Shown piece after piece: positions 48,969 to 56,462 of a stretch of DNA of 56,462 nt. The stretch lies in contig JAKADY010000015.1 of NCBI GenBank assembly GCA_021826065.1, forward strand, positions 1 through 56,462, read 5' to 3'. Within the stretch, counting starts at the first letter, position 1. Each line of letters opens with the position of its first letter. Origin of the DNA: Pseudomonadota bacterium. GTDB lineage: Bacteria > Pseudomonadota > Gammaproteobacteria > Burkholderiales > Thiobacillaceae. The position numbers were made by a program, and so were the translations under genes. Under the pieces are notes generated by a model. That model had not been told where the DNA came from, did not search any database, and saw nothing but the letters and a program-made list of their open reading frames with translations.

Positions 48969-49045
48969 GCGCCCGTAGCTCAGTTGGATAGAGTACCTGG
49001 CTACGAACCAGGGGGTCGTGGGTTCGAATCCTGCCGGGCGCGCCA
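48969..49045 (+). tRNA. tRNA-Arg(ACG)
   Basis: A 77-base tRNA with encoded CCA. The acceptor GCGCCCG pairs with CGGGCGC, the anticodon arm CCTGG/CCAGG encloses CTACGAA with anticodon ACG (A34 is normally converted to inosine by TadA), and the T arm reads GTGGGTTCGAATCCTGC with minor mismatch. Confidence 0.97.
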
Positions 49046-49083
49046 ACTCCTCACCCCGGCTCCGGCACGGACAGTAACAGGCC

Positions 49084-49344
49084 ATGACAGGCAAGCCAGG
49101 CCGTAACCCTCCGCCCAAAGACTTCGAAAGCGCCTTGTCGGAACTGGAGACCCTGGTCGCCGGCCTCGAGGCGGGGCAACTCACCCTGGAGCAATCCCTC
49201 AACGCCTACCGCCGCGGTGTTGAGCTGCTCGCCTATTGCCAGCGCGTCCTCGGCGAGGCCGAACAACAGGTCAAGATCCTGGAGGCCGGCGAGCTGCGGG
49301 ACCTGAACGCCGGGGTCGAGACCGACAATGACGCCGGCAACTGA
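49084..49344 (+). CDS. xseB: Exodeoxyribonuclease VII small subunit
   Basis: XseB joins XseA to form exonuclease VII. The 86-residue protein has the diagnostic helix pair DFESALSELETLVAGLEAGQLTLEQSL and YRRGVELLAYCQRVLGEAEQQVKIL. It overlaps ispA by 17 bases; together with dxs this is the usual proteobacterial order. xseA is not in the window. Confidence 0.95.
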   Translation: MTGKPGRNPPPKDFESALSELETLVAGLEAGQLTLEQSLNAYRRGVELLAYCQRVLGEAEQQVKILEAGELRDLNAGVETDNDAGN

Positions 49345-50227
49345 CTTCGCCGCCTGGTCGCGCGCGGTGCAGGTCGACATGGAGACCGCGCTGGCGGCGC
49401 TGCTGCCGCCGGCGACGGTGGCCCCGGAGCGGCTGCACGCGGCCATGCGCTACGCCGTGCTCGGCGGTGGCAAGCGGGTGCGACCGATGCTGGTCTTCGC
49501 TGCCGGCGAGGCCGTGGAGGCGCCGCCGACCCGTCTGACGGCCGCCGCCTGTGCCGTGGAGCTGATCCACGTCTATTCGCTCACGCACGACGACCTGCCC
49601 TGCATGGACGACGACGACCTGCGCCGGGGCAAGCCGACCTGCCACCGCGAGTACGACGAGGCCACTGCGCTGCTCGTGGGCGACGCCCTGCAGAGCCTGG
49701 CCTTCGAGGCGCTCTCGCAGCCGGGCCTGCACCCGAACGCTGGCACTCAGCTTGAGATGGTGCACCTGCTCGCCTGCGCCGCCGGCTCACGCGGCATGGC
49801 CGGCGGTCAGGCGGTGGACCTGGCCAGCACGGGCCGCTCGCTCGACCTGGCGGAACTCGAGTTCATGCACATTCACAAGACCGGGGCCCTGATCCTGGCG
49901 GCGGTGCTGCTGGGGGCCCTCTGCGGGGAACACCTCGACACCTCGCTGCGCGAGCGGCTGGAACACTATGCCAAGGCGATCGGGCTCGCCTTCCAGGTCA
50001 TGGACGACGTGCTGGATGCCGAGGGGCATACCGCCACCCTGGGCAAGACGGCGGGCAAGGATGCGGCCCAGGGCAAGGCGACCTACCTGACACTGATGTC
50101 GCCGCGCGAGGCGCGGGCCTATGCCGGCGAGCTGATCGACACGGCCCTGGCGGCGGTCGCACCGCTGGGCGAGCGCGGTCGGCGCTTGGCCGAGATCGCC
50201 CGCTTCGTGGTGGAACGGTCGTTTTGA
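49328..50227 (+). CDS. ispA: (2E,6E)-farnesyl diphosphate synthase
   Basis: IspA condenses IPP with DMAPP and then GPP to farnesyl diphosphate. The 299-residue protein has the first aspartate-rich motif in [18 protein letters not shown], the second in [13 protein letters not shown], and GGKRVRPML near the N terminus. Its stop TGA overlaps the TTG start of dxs by four bases (TTGA), so translation is coupled. Confidence 0.95.
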   Translation: MTPATDFAAWSRAVQVDMETALAALLPPATVAPERLHAAMRYAVLGGGKRVRPMLVFAAGEAVEAPPTRLTAAACAVELIHVYSLTHDDLPCMDDDDLRRGKPTCHREYDEATALLVGDALQSLAFEALSQPGLHPNAGTQLEMVHLLACAAGSRGMAGGQAVDLASTGRSLDLAELEFMHIHKTGALILAAVLLGALCGEHLDTSLRERLEHYAKAIGLAFQVMDDVLDAEGHTATLGKTAGKDAAQGKATYLTLMSPREARAYAGELIDTALAAVAPLGERGRRLAEIARFVVERSF

Positions 50228-52068
50228 CGCCGTTGCTGGAACGCATCCATTCGCCACAGGACTTGAAGTCCCTGGACGTCGCCGACCTCAGGCGGTTGGC
50301 CGGGGAACTGCGCGCGTTCATCATCGCCTCGGTCGCGCAAACGGGTGGACACCTCGCCTCGAATCTGGGTGTGATCGAGCTGACCCTCGCCCTGCATCGG
50401 GTGTTCGACACACCGGAGGATCGCATCGTCTGGGACGTCGGCCACCAGACCTATGCGCACAAGATCCTGACCGGGCGGCGCAGCCGCATGCACACCCTGC
50501 GCCAGACCGACGGGCTGTCCGGCTTCACCAAGCGCGAGGAGAGCCCTTACGACAGCTTCGTGGCCGGCCACTCCAGCACCTCGATCTCCGCCGCCCTGGG
50601 GATGGCCATCGCTGCAAGGCTCAAGGGCGAGGACCGCCGCGTGGTGGCGGTGATCGGTGACGGGGCAATGACCGCCGGCATGGCCTTCGAGGCGCTCAAC
50701 AACGCAGGCGCCACGGACGCCAACCTGCTGGTGATCCTCAACGACAACGAGATGTCCATCTCGCCCAACGTCGGTGCGCTCAACAACTATCTGACCCGTC
50801 TGCTGTCGGGCCGCTTCTACAACGCCGTGCGGCGCCGCGGAGAAAAGCTGCTCGCCAACCTGCCGCCGCTGCACGAACTGGCCCGCCGCGCCGAGGAGCA
50901 CGTCAAGGGCATGGTCACCCCAGGCACCCTGTTCGAGGAGTTCGGCTTCAACTACCTGGGGCCGATCGACGGGCATGACCTGGACGTGCTGATCGAGACC
51001 CTGGAGAACATCCGCGCGCTCGAGGGGCCGCAGTTCCTGCACGTGGTCACGCAAAAGGGCAAGGGCTACCGCCCGGCCGAGGCCAACCCCTGCCTCTACC
51101 ACGGCGTGGGCAAGTTCGAGCCTGACGCCGGGCTCGCCACCAAGGCGGGCGGGCGTCCAACCTATACGGAGGTGTTCGGCGCCTGGCTCTGCGACATGGC
51201 CGCCAGCGACACGCGGCTTATCGGCATCACCCCGGCGATGTGCGAGGGCTCGGGGCTGAGCGAGTTCGCCAAGCGCCACCCAGATCGCTACTTCGATGTC
51301 GGCATCGCCGAGCAGCACGCGCTGACCTTCGCCGCGGGACTGGCCTGCGAGGGCTACCGGCCGGTGGTCGCCATCTACTCCACCTTCCTGCAGCGCGCCT
51401 ACGACCAGCTGATCCACGACATCGCTTTGCAAAACCTGCCGGTCATGCTGGCGATCGACCGGGCCGGCCTGGTCGGCGCCGACGGCCCCACCCACCATGG
51501 CGCCTTCGACCTGAGCTATCTGCGCTGTGTCCCCAATCTGTTGATCGCCGTGCCTTCCGATGAGAACGAATGCCGGCGACTGCTCACCACCGCCTACCGG
51601 CACGAGGGCCCCAGCGCCGTGCGCTACCCGCGTGGCACGGGGCCGGGCGCCCTGATCGAGCCGGGCCTGGAGCCGCTGCCTGTGGGTAAAGGCATCGTCC
51701 GGCGGGAGGGACACGGCGTGGCCCTGCTCGCCTTCGGCAGCCTGGTCACCCCCGCCCTCACGGTGGCCGAGCGGCTCGATGCGACAGTGGCCGACATGCG
51801 CTTTGTCAAGCCGCTCGACCTCGACCTGCTGCGCGACCTCGCAACGTCCCACACGCACCTCGTCACCCTGGAGGAAAACGCGGTGATGGGGGGCGCCGGC
51901 AGCGCCGTGGCCGAGGCCCTGGCCGCGCTGGGCCTCGTGCGGCCAATCCTGCACCTGGGACTGCCCGACCGCTTCGTCGAACACGGCGATCCGGCCACCC
52001 TGCTGGCCCGCTGCGGCCTCGACGCGGCCGGGATCGAGCAGGCGGTGCGGAACTTTTTTGTTGAGTAG
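50224..52068 (+). CDS. dxs: 1-deoxy-D-xylulose-5-phosphate synthase
   Basis: Dxs joins pyruvate and glyceraldehyde-3-phosphate, using thiamine diphosphate, and feeds both isoprenoid and cofactor pathways. The 614-residue protein has the ThDP motif [18 protein letters not shown], the [14 protein letters not shown] linker, the pyrimidine domain [10 protein letters not shown] and the transketolase C-terminal domain. The start is a TTG inside the ispA stop; no ATG fits the conserved N terminus. The 3' end overlaps an IscR-like palindrome. Confidence 0.96.
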   Translation: MTPLLERIHSPQDLKSLDVADLRRLAGELRAFIIASVAQTGGHLASNLGVIELTLALHRVFDTPEDRIVWDVGHQTYAHKILTGRRSRMHTLRQTDGLSGFTKREESPYDSFVAGHSSTSISAALGMAIAARLKGEDRRVVAVIGDGAMTAGMAFEALNNAGATDANLLVILNDNEMSISPNVGALNNYLTRLLSGRFYNAVRRRGEKLLANLPPLHELARRAEEHVKGMVTPGTLFEEFGFNYLGPIDGHDLDVLIETLENIRALEGPQFLHVVTQKGKGYRPAEANPCLYHGVGKFEPDAGLATKAGGRPTYTEVFGAWLCDMAASDTRLIGITPAMCEGSGLSEFAKRHPDRYFDVGIAEQHALTFAAGLACEGYRPVVAIYSTFLQRAYDQLIHDIALQNLPVMLAIDRAGLVGADGPTHHGAFDLSYLRCVPNLLIAVPSDENECRRLLTTAYRHEGPSAVRYPRGTGPGALIEPGLEPLPVGKGIVRREGHGVALLAFGSLVTPALTVAERLDATVADMRFVKPLDLDLLRDLATSHTHLVTLEENAVMGGAGSAVAEALAALGLVRPILHLGLPDRFVEHGDPATLLARCGLDAAGIEQAVRNFFVE

Positions 52069-52097
52069 TTTACTCAGGTATTGTCGCCCGCTATCAT
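52057..52097 (+). promoter_or_regulatory. folE2 promoter with IscR-like operator
   Basis: The 25 bases 52057-52081 contain TTGAGTAGTTTACTCAGG and fit the IscR type 1 consensus at about 20 of 25 positions by my count. A -35 TTTACT (52069-52074) and a -10 TATCAT (52092-52097) are spaced by 17 bases, so the operator covers the -35 box, as at the iscR promoter itself. The site spans the dxs stop codon. Confidence 0.5.
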
Positions 52098-52126
52098 TCG
52101 GGTCAACAACACGCGAGGGAAAGACC

Positions 52127-52972
52127 ATGACCGGCAATGTCTGCGAGGCCGTCTGCGAGACCGCGGCGCCCTGTCCCACCAAACACGCCATGCCCGATGT
52201 CCAGAGCTATCCGGACTCGCGGAGAATTGCCATCGACAAGGTGGGCATCAAGTCCATCCGCCACCCCGTGCGGGTGGCCGACAAGGCGGGCGGTGTGCAG
52301 CACACCGTGGCGAGCTTCAACATGTACGTGTATCTGCCGCACCACTTCAAGGGCACGCACATGTCCCGCTTCGTCGAGATCCTGAACGGCTACGAGCGGG
52401 AGATCTCGGTGGAGAATTTCGAGGACATGCTACGCCGGATGGTCTCGCGCCTGGAGGCCGAGTCGGGCCACATCGAGATGAGCTTCCCCTATTTCATCAA
52501 CAAGAAGGCGCCGGTCTCGGGGGTGGAGAGCCTGATCGACTACGAGGTAACCTTCATCGGCGAGATCAAGGACGGCCGCTACCAGCAGAGAATCAAGGTC
52601 CTGGTACCGGTCACCAGCCTGTGCCCCTGCTCCAAGAAGATCTCCGACTATGGCGCCCACAACCAGCGCTCGCATGTGACGCTGACCGTGCGCACCAACA
52701 CCTTCGTCTGGATCGAGGACATCGTGCGCATCGCTGAGAAGAATGCCTCCTGCGAGCTATACGGGCTGCTCAAGCGGCCGGACGAGAAATACGTCACCGA
52801 GCGGGCCTACGACAACCCCAAGTTCGTCGAGGACCTGGTGCGCGACATTGCCGCAGAGCTCAACCGCGACGAGCGCATCGACGCCTATGTGGTCGAGGCG
52901 GAGAACTTCGAGTCAATCCATAATCACTCAGCGTACGCTTTGATCGAGCGGGACAAGACCCGAAACGCCTGA
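52127..52972 (+). CDS. folE2: GTP cyclohydrolase IB (FolE2)
   Basis: FolE2 converts GTP to dihydroneopterin triphosphate for folate and, in some organisms, queuosine-type pathways, without the strict zinc need of FolE. The 281-residue protein carries the DUF198 signatures [36 protein letters not shown]-like segment, and [19 protein letters not shown] with the metal-binding cysteine. The ATG at 52127 follows AGGGA; ATG 52190 is an alternative. It is separated from dxs by its own candidate promoter. Confidence 0.95.
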   Translation: MTGNVCEAVCETAAPCPTKHAMPDVQSYPDSRRIAIDKVGIKSIRHPVRVADKAGGVQHTVASFNMYVYLPHHFKGTHMSRFVEILNGYEREISVENFEDMLRRMVSRLEAESGHIEMSFPYFINKKAPVSGVESLIDYEVTFIGEIKDGRYQQRIKVLVPVTSLCPCSKKISDYGAHNQRSHVTLTVRTNTFVWIEDIVRIAEKNASCELYGLLKRPDEKYVTERAYDNPKFVEDLVRDIAAELNRDERIDAYVVEAENFESIHNHSAYALIERDKTRNA

Positions 52973-52995
52973 GAGACTCGAAGTTCCGGCCGCCT

Positions 52996-53013
52996 GCGGG
53001 GTCGCATCCCCGC
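52996..53013 (+). terminator. GC-rich hairpin downstream of folE2
   Basis: GCGGGG-TCGCAT-CCCCGC is a perfect 6-bp hairpin 23 bases after the folE2 stop, followed by a second GC-rich repeat but no T-run. It may be a weak or factor-assisted end of transcription. The remaining bases up to 53081 show no gene. Confidence 0.4.
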
Positions 53014-53081
53014 TCGCGCGGGGCCCCTGCTCCGCCTTCCGGTGGCCGACTTCTCCTCCATCCATAATTGTAAGGTCCAGC

Positions 53082-54553
53082 TGTCAAGGCAAATTAGAAA
53101 TGTCCGCTTTTTGGCAAGATAGAAATGTCCGGTCGATCGTGAAGATTTTGCCTTCAGGGGCTGGCCAATTGGCCAGCCCCTGAAGGCGGCGCGGCGGGAT
53201 AGCGGCGCCAGGGGTGGTCGGGACCGGGACGCCATTTCTCTTTGGGAGGGTGTTCCTTCAGGACAGCATCGACTTGTGCATTGAGCGTCTTGTCATCCAC
53301 CGGCAGCGGGATGTCCTGGGCCGGGTCAAAGACCTTGTAGGGCAGCACCGCCTCACCTGCCACAAGCTCGATACGCCCGTCGGCATACACCACCACATCG
53401 ATCTTCTTGCCCCGCAGCGCATAGCGGGGCGCGCCATGGGTCTGCACGATGTAGCGTTGCCGCCGGAAGGACACCACCAGGTCTTTGGACAAGGTGCGAG
53501 CGTGATGCAGCGCGCAGATGCGCTTGAGCTCAGCGGTATCGCCTTCATAGGGCCGATGCGCGTCTTGCGGATCAAGCGGCGTGAGCGCAAAGCGGGCATT
53601 GTGCGCGGCCAGATACTCGGGCAGCCAGGCATTGGCCGTGTCGATGTCCGCGATACCGGCCAGGCGCATGGCCTTGACCAGCCGGTCCTGCAGCGTTTGG
53701 AACAGCCGCTCCACCCGCCCTTTGGCTTGCGGCGTCAGGGCCTGGATCGTGGCAATGCCCAGGCGCGCGGTGGCACGCTGAAACTGGGTCGGTTCGGCAT
53801 CCTCCGGGTCGTGTTTGGTGAAGATGCCATGCCGGTCGCTGTACAGCGCCGCCGGACAGCCATAGGCCGTCACATACGCTTCGAGCGCAGCAAGAATAGT
53901 CTTAAGCGCTCTCGACCGGCACGAACCGGGCAACCATCACCCGGCTGGTGGCATCGTCGATGAAGGCAATGAGCGTGCAGCGCGCGCCACGCCCCTCGAA
54001 CCCGTCATGGGCACTGCCGTCGATCTGCACCAACTCCCCCAGCCGCGCGCGGCGCGGCCGCGGCGGATGCAGCCGGGGCGGGCGCTTGTGCTTGGCCTGC
54101 CACACCCCGGCCTCGATCATCCAGCCGCGCAGCGTCTCTTTGGAGACTGTGAAGCCCTCCGCGCGTAGATACTCGGCCGCCAATGTGGGGCCAAAGTCGG
54201 CATAGCGTTCCTTGACCCGCGCCATGATCGCCGCCTTGAGGGGCGCTGCCGTGCGCCGGTTCGAGGGCTTGCCGCGGCGTCGATGGATCTGTCCTGCCGC
54301 CCCCTCGCGCTCATAGCGGCGCTTGAGTCTGCGCACCTGCCGCGCAGAATGCCTCAACTGCGCAGCCGCTTGCCGTTGGCTTATCCCCCCTTCGCATACC
54401 CTCAAGCGCCTTCAGCCGCTCGATCTCTCGCTCGCTCATCTCGATCCGCTTCTCCACGTGCCTCTCGGCTTCCCATACCGAAAGCGGACATTTCAAACTT
54501 GCCGGAGGCGGACATTACTATCTTGCTCCTACAGGACGCATACACTATCTTGA
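53082..54553 (-). mobile_element. ISNCY-type (IS1202-like) insertion sequence, degenerate
   Basis: The element is about 1.47 kb. Both ends carry inward-facing copies of an AATGTCCGC motif with CAAGATAG: left copies at 53082-53107 (TGTCAAGG... AATGTCCGC) and 53113-53132 (GGCAAGATAGAAATGTCCGG), right copies, inverted, at about 54481-54530 and an outermost TATCTTGAC ending near 54553. Multiple terminal repeats of this kind occur in the IS1202 group. Exact boundaries and target duplication were not established. It inserts downstream of folE2. Confidence 0.7.
53154..54439 (-). pseudogene. ISNCY-type transposase, multiply disrupted
   Basis: Three frame segments together encode an ISNCY DDE transposase of about 430 residues: MSEREIERLKALEG (start 54439), then ISQRQAAAQLRHSARQVRRLKRRYE through VQIDGSAHD with the first catalytic Asp, then LEAYVTAYGCPAALYSDRHGIF with the second Asp and GRVERLFQTLQDRLVKA with the Glu. 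The first break falls in a run of six C at 54385-54390. The second, near 53895-53915, has TAA where relatives read a sense codon, plus a shift. No slippery heptamer is evident, so programmed frameshifting is unlikely and the copy appears inactive. Confidence 0.8.
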
Positions 54554-54637
54554 CTTGCACCGCTTCGCTGTCTATCGTGTAGAGTACGCTGGTCGTGCGG
54601 CGGGGGCCAAGGCCAAAAGCGGTAAGATCGTCATCGG

Positions 54638-54760
54638 CTGGCCGACCTGGTCCACGAGGCCTAGGAGGTCGGCATCACACGCTGCCAGGCGGCCGCGTTG
54701 GCGTCCAAGGAGCTCAAGGCCATCCTGCGCTCGGTGACGGAGTTTTTTAGGAGACAGTAG
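54638..54760 (+). pseudogene. Gene relic with an internal stop
   Basis: One frame reads LADLVHEA, a TAG stop, then EVGITRCQAAALASKELKAI followed by LRSVTEFFRRQ and a final TAG. The helical, alanine-rich composition and clean C-terminal end look like the last 40 codons of a former gene truncated by the insertion sequence on its left. I do not recognise the family. From 54761 to 54973 base composition falls and nothing else is visible. Confidence 0.4.
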
Positions 54761-54973
54761 ATTATTCGAGTGACTCCGGTGCCCGCCCGCATTCGAGTCT
54801 GGCTGAACGAGCACGCACTGCAGTCCCCAAGTTTTCGGTGAGAGTTCCTGGTCGTTGTAAGGCATCAGCTCTCCGAATCGCTCGAGAGATTTTTCGTGTA
54901 TGAAAAATCTTTGCCAGTTTGCTCTTATGTTTGAATATATGCAATAAGCATCTTTTTAAGGTTTTTGGTTATT

Positions 54974-55738
54974 ATGCTAAAACTTCGTTTTACAGAATAT
55001 CGCGGCACTCTGCATAACGATGTCATGGTCACCCCATCCGCGAGCGTCAATTTCGCGTTGGCGGGAAACGACACATTACGGGCTATGGCTGATAGTGAGT
55101 ACAATTTTATGCTTGGGGGCAAAGGGGATGATACCTATATAGCAAGCAACCAATCGGCCATCACTATTATTGATTCTGGGGGGAATGATAGCATCGTCGC
55201 GACCGGCATTGGGATTGGGTCGAGCTCTTCCTACGTACTGACGATCGATGGCAACAAGCATATCCTTGCATACGATATTCTCAGTGGACAACAGGTGTCC
55301 GTCGCCAACTGGCTTAACCCAGCCAACCGGATCGAGCAAGTCACTCTCAGAGAGGGGACATTCTCGTTTACGCAGATTGCTTCACTACTTCCAAGCATGC
55401 CTGGCTACTTAGGCGATTTCTCTATGTCGGAGATTATTCAAGCTGGGTACTTTTTGCGGGGTACCACGCCAGATGATGTATACGAGTATCTTTCGTATCT
55501 CCAGGCTCGAGAGTCGGCCATGGAACGCATGGCGCAGTTGCTCGAGAATTTCAGACTAACCTGGGATGAGGCAAAGCAGGCAGTTATCGCAAATCTCGGC
55601 AACCCCAAATTGATTTACGACGTTGCGCGTATACACGGCATAAATTCTGATATGCTTGCGGCTCTGGTGGGTGTTCAAACAGAAGATGTGCAGAATTATT
55701 TCAGGTTTAACGGGCTAGACCCGATGTTGATTATGTAG
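54974..55738 (+). CDS. Low-GC RTX-like calcium-binding repeat protein
   Basis: This 254-residue protein contains degenerate RTX nonapeptides: LAGNDTLRA, LGGKGDDTYIA and DSGGNDSIVAT, the GGxGxDxx calcium-binding pattern of proteins exported by type I secretion. The remainder is helical (DDVYEYLSYLQARESAMERMAQLLENFRLTWDEAKQ) with no known domain. There is no Sec signal. Codon use and AT content differ sharply from the GC-rich neighbours, suggesting horizontal acquisition. It is much shorter than usual RTX proteins and may be a C-terminal remnant. ATG 54974 is chosen over a TTG at 54965. No type I secretion genes are nearby. Confidence 0.65.
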   Translation: MLKLRFTEYRGTLHNDVMVTPSASVNFALAGNDTLRAMADSEYNFMLGGKGDDTYIASNQSAITIIDSGGNDSIVATGIGIGSSSSYVLTIDGNKHILAYDILSGQQVSVANWLNPANRIEQVTLREGTFSFTQIASLLPSMPGYLGDFSMSEIIQAGYFLRGTTPDDVYEYLSYLQARESAMERMAQLLENFRLTWDEAKQAVIANLGNPKLIYDVARIHGINSDMLAALVGVQTEDVQNYFRFNGLDPMLIM

Positions 55739-55746
55739 GAGTTTAA

Positions 55747-56424
55747 CAGGGTGTTGAAAATCGCCTGCACGCCTTAGGCCTCCTGCCCCTGAAACGGGCA
55801 AATTTTTCGTCACCGCCCCCCCTTGTCGGTCTTGGAAACCGGCTACGGGCCAGTTTTTGGCCCCAAAACCGGGGTTTTCACCGCCATTTGGCGGTTTTCG
55901 GGCGCACTATGCCCGCTGCCCGCGATCATCGCCATCCCAGAATTGTCATCAGTCGCGTCAGGTTGTATGCCGCGAAGGTGAACACCGTCTGTGTCGACAC
56001 CTTCTCCAAGCCCACGAAACGCGTCTTGCGCCACCCCGACAGTCTTCGCCCAACCGAAGGCCTCCTCGATGCGGCTACGCAACTTCAGACGCTGTTGGTA
56101 GCCCGCCTCTTAGCAGGTCGCAGCGTCGATGGCACTGCCCTTGGCATCTCACGCCACATGCGGGGTAACCCCCTGCTCGCGCAAGGCCTCGATGAACTCG
56201 GCTACCTCAACCTTTGTCCGCCCCCACGGTGGCACCGGTCTTTCGGATCGTGCGCTCGATCATGGCCTTGGCCGCTTCCCGCTCCGCCGTGCCAGTCGCT
56301 TGCTGGTCTCGACATCCACCACCAGGCCATGGCGATTGTCCATCAGCACATGGCCCATGTAGCAGAGCTTGGCTTTGTCCCCTTCGCTTTTCTTGTGTTC
56401 TGTCCAAAGCCTGGATCGTTGCGC
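55747..56424 (-). mobile_element. Truncated IS5-family insertion sequence
   Basis: The left end CAGGGTGTTGAAAA at 55747-55760 is typical of the termini of IS5-related elements. About 165 bases of palindrome-rich non-coding DNA follow (for example GGCCAGTTTTTGGCC and CCGCCATTTGGCGG), then the decayed transposase on the minus strand. The N-terminal part of the element is missing: it stops at a REP-like palindrome beginning at 56425. Confidence 0.65.
55926..56417 (-). pseudogene. IS5-family transposase, C-terminal part, decayed
   Basis: Read across frames, the minus strand gives DPGFGQNT, then KSEGDKAKLCYMGHVLMDNR (56390s downward) and HGLVVDV, then TGTAEREAAKAMIERTIRKT, then AEFIEALREQGVTPHVA, a TAA stop inside TC-EAGYQQRLKLRSRIEEAFGWAKTV, and finally GWRKTRFVGLEKVSTQTVF to LTRLMTILGWR and the stop at 55926. 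At least three frameshifts and one nonsense codon show that it is dead. The DDE-domain residues of the first third lie outside the remnant. Confidence 0.75.
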
Positions 56425-56462
56425 GTAGGAGCGACGAGAGTCGCGACTTTCGTCGCTCCTAC
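56425..56462. repeat. REP-like palindrome at the window edge
   Basis: GTAGGAGCGACGA at 56425-56437 pairs perfectly with TCGTCGCTCCTAC at 56450-56462, with AGTCGCGACT palindromic between them. GTAGGAGCG-type hairpins are widespread REP elements in Pseudomonas and related bacteria. It may continue beyond the window. Confidence 0.75.

Noticed and set aside
53895-53933. Programmed frameshift in the insertion sequence
   Set aside because: No slippery heptamer at the junction and a second unrelated break upstream; decay explains both better.

Overview
The window is a GC-rich bacterial chromosome segment of the betaproteobacterial type. Three gene orders known from Nitrosomonadales/Thiobacillus-like genomes support this: yhdP-like / Nit1-type amidase / tldD, xseB-ispA-dxs-folE2, and a nirBD-nasA / nasT / nrtABD-nasS nitrate assimilation block. 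The family-level placement is inference. No 16S rRNA, origin, prophage or CRISPR array is visible.

Layout. 1-310: a non-coding edge with a ~108-bp imperfect palindrome and a partial REP-like copy. 0.3-13.4 kb: housekeeping genes (rhodanese, Uma2 nuclease, cobalamin-dependent methionine synthase MetH, an unknown helical protein, a HIT/GalT-like phosphorylase-type protein, YhdP-like AsmA protein, Nit1-type amidase, TldD). 13.4-24.7 kb: an ACR3/BASS-type transporter, a stand-alone THUMP protein, two tandem paralogues of an unknown exported family, DUF4197 protein, a lipoprotein, a GT2 plus two GT39 glycosyltransferases (the second frameshifted), a cytochrome c lipoprotein, an alpha/beta hydrolase and an FKBP-like/methyltransferase fusion.

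24.7-35.7 kb is the most informative part, an assimilatory nitrate regulon. nirB-nirD-nasA reduce nitrate and nitrite, nasT encodes an ANTAR antiterminator, nrtA-nrtB-nrtD import nitrate, and a signal-less NrtA homologue (NasS type) closes the nrt operon. nirB, nasT and nrtA each have a sigma-54 (-24/-12) promoter, nirB and nrtA have NtrC-like sites about 90-105 bp further upstream, and both nirB and nrtA carry an intrinsic terminator just before the Shine-Dalgarno sequence. This implies two stacked controls: nitrogen limitation (NtrC/sigma-54) fires the promoters, and nitrate (NasS releasing NasT) lets polymerase pass the terminators.

35.7-53 kb: an exported PxxY-repeat protein with a peptidoglycan-binding domain, a Crp/Fnr regulator, a CopD-like membrane protein, a nitroreductase behind an 18-bp perfect palindrome, a PA0069-type radical SAM protein, VanZ and DUF455 proteins, DUF4139 and 6-phosphogluconolactonase, a DEDDy exonuclease and RlmD, a Bax inhibitor-1 protein, aspartokinase, tRNA-Ser(GCT), ribosomal protein THX, tRNA-Arg(ACG), xseB-ispA-dxs, and folE2 with an IscR-like operator.

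53-56.5 kb is a decayed accessory region: an ISNCY-type insertion sequence with several inactivating changes, a gene relic, a low-GC RTX-like gene, a decayed IS5-family transposase and a terminal REP-like palindrome. A family of short REP-like palindromes recurs at 209-240, inside metH, after metH and between nrtA and nrtB.
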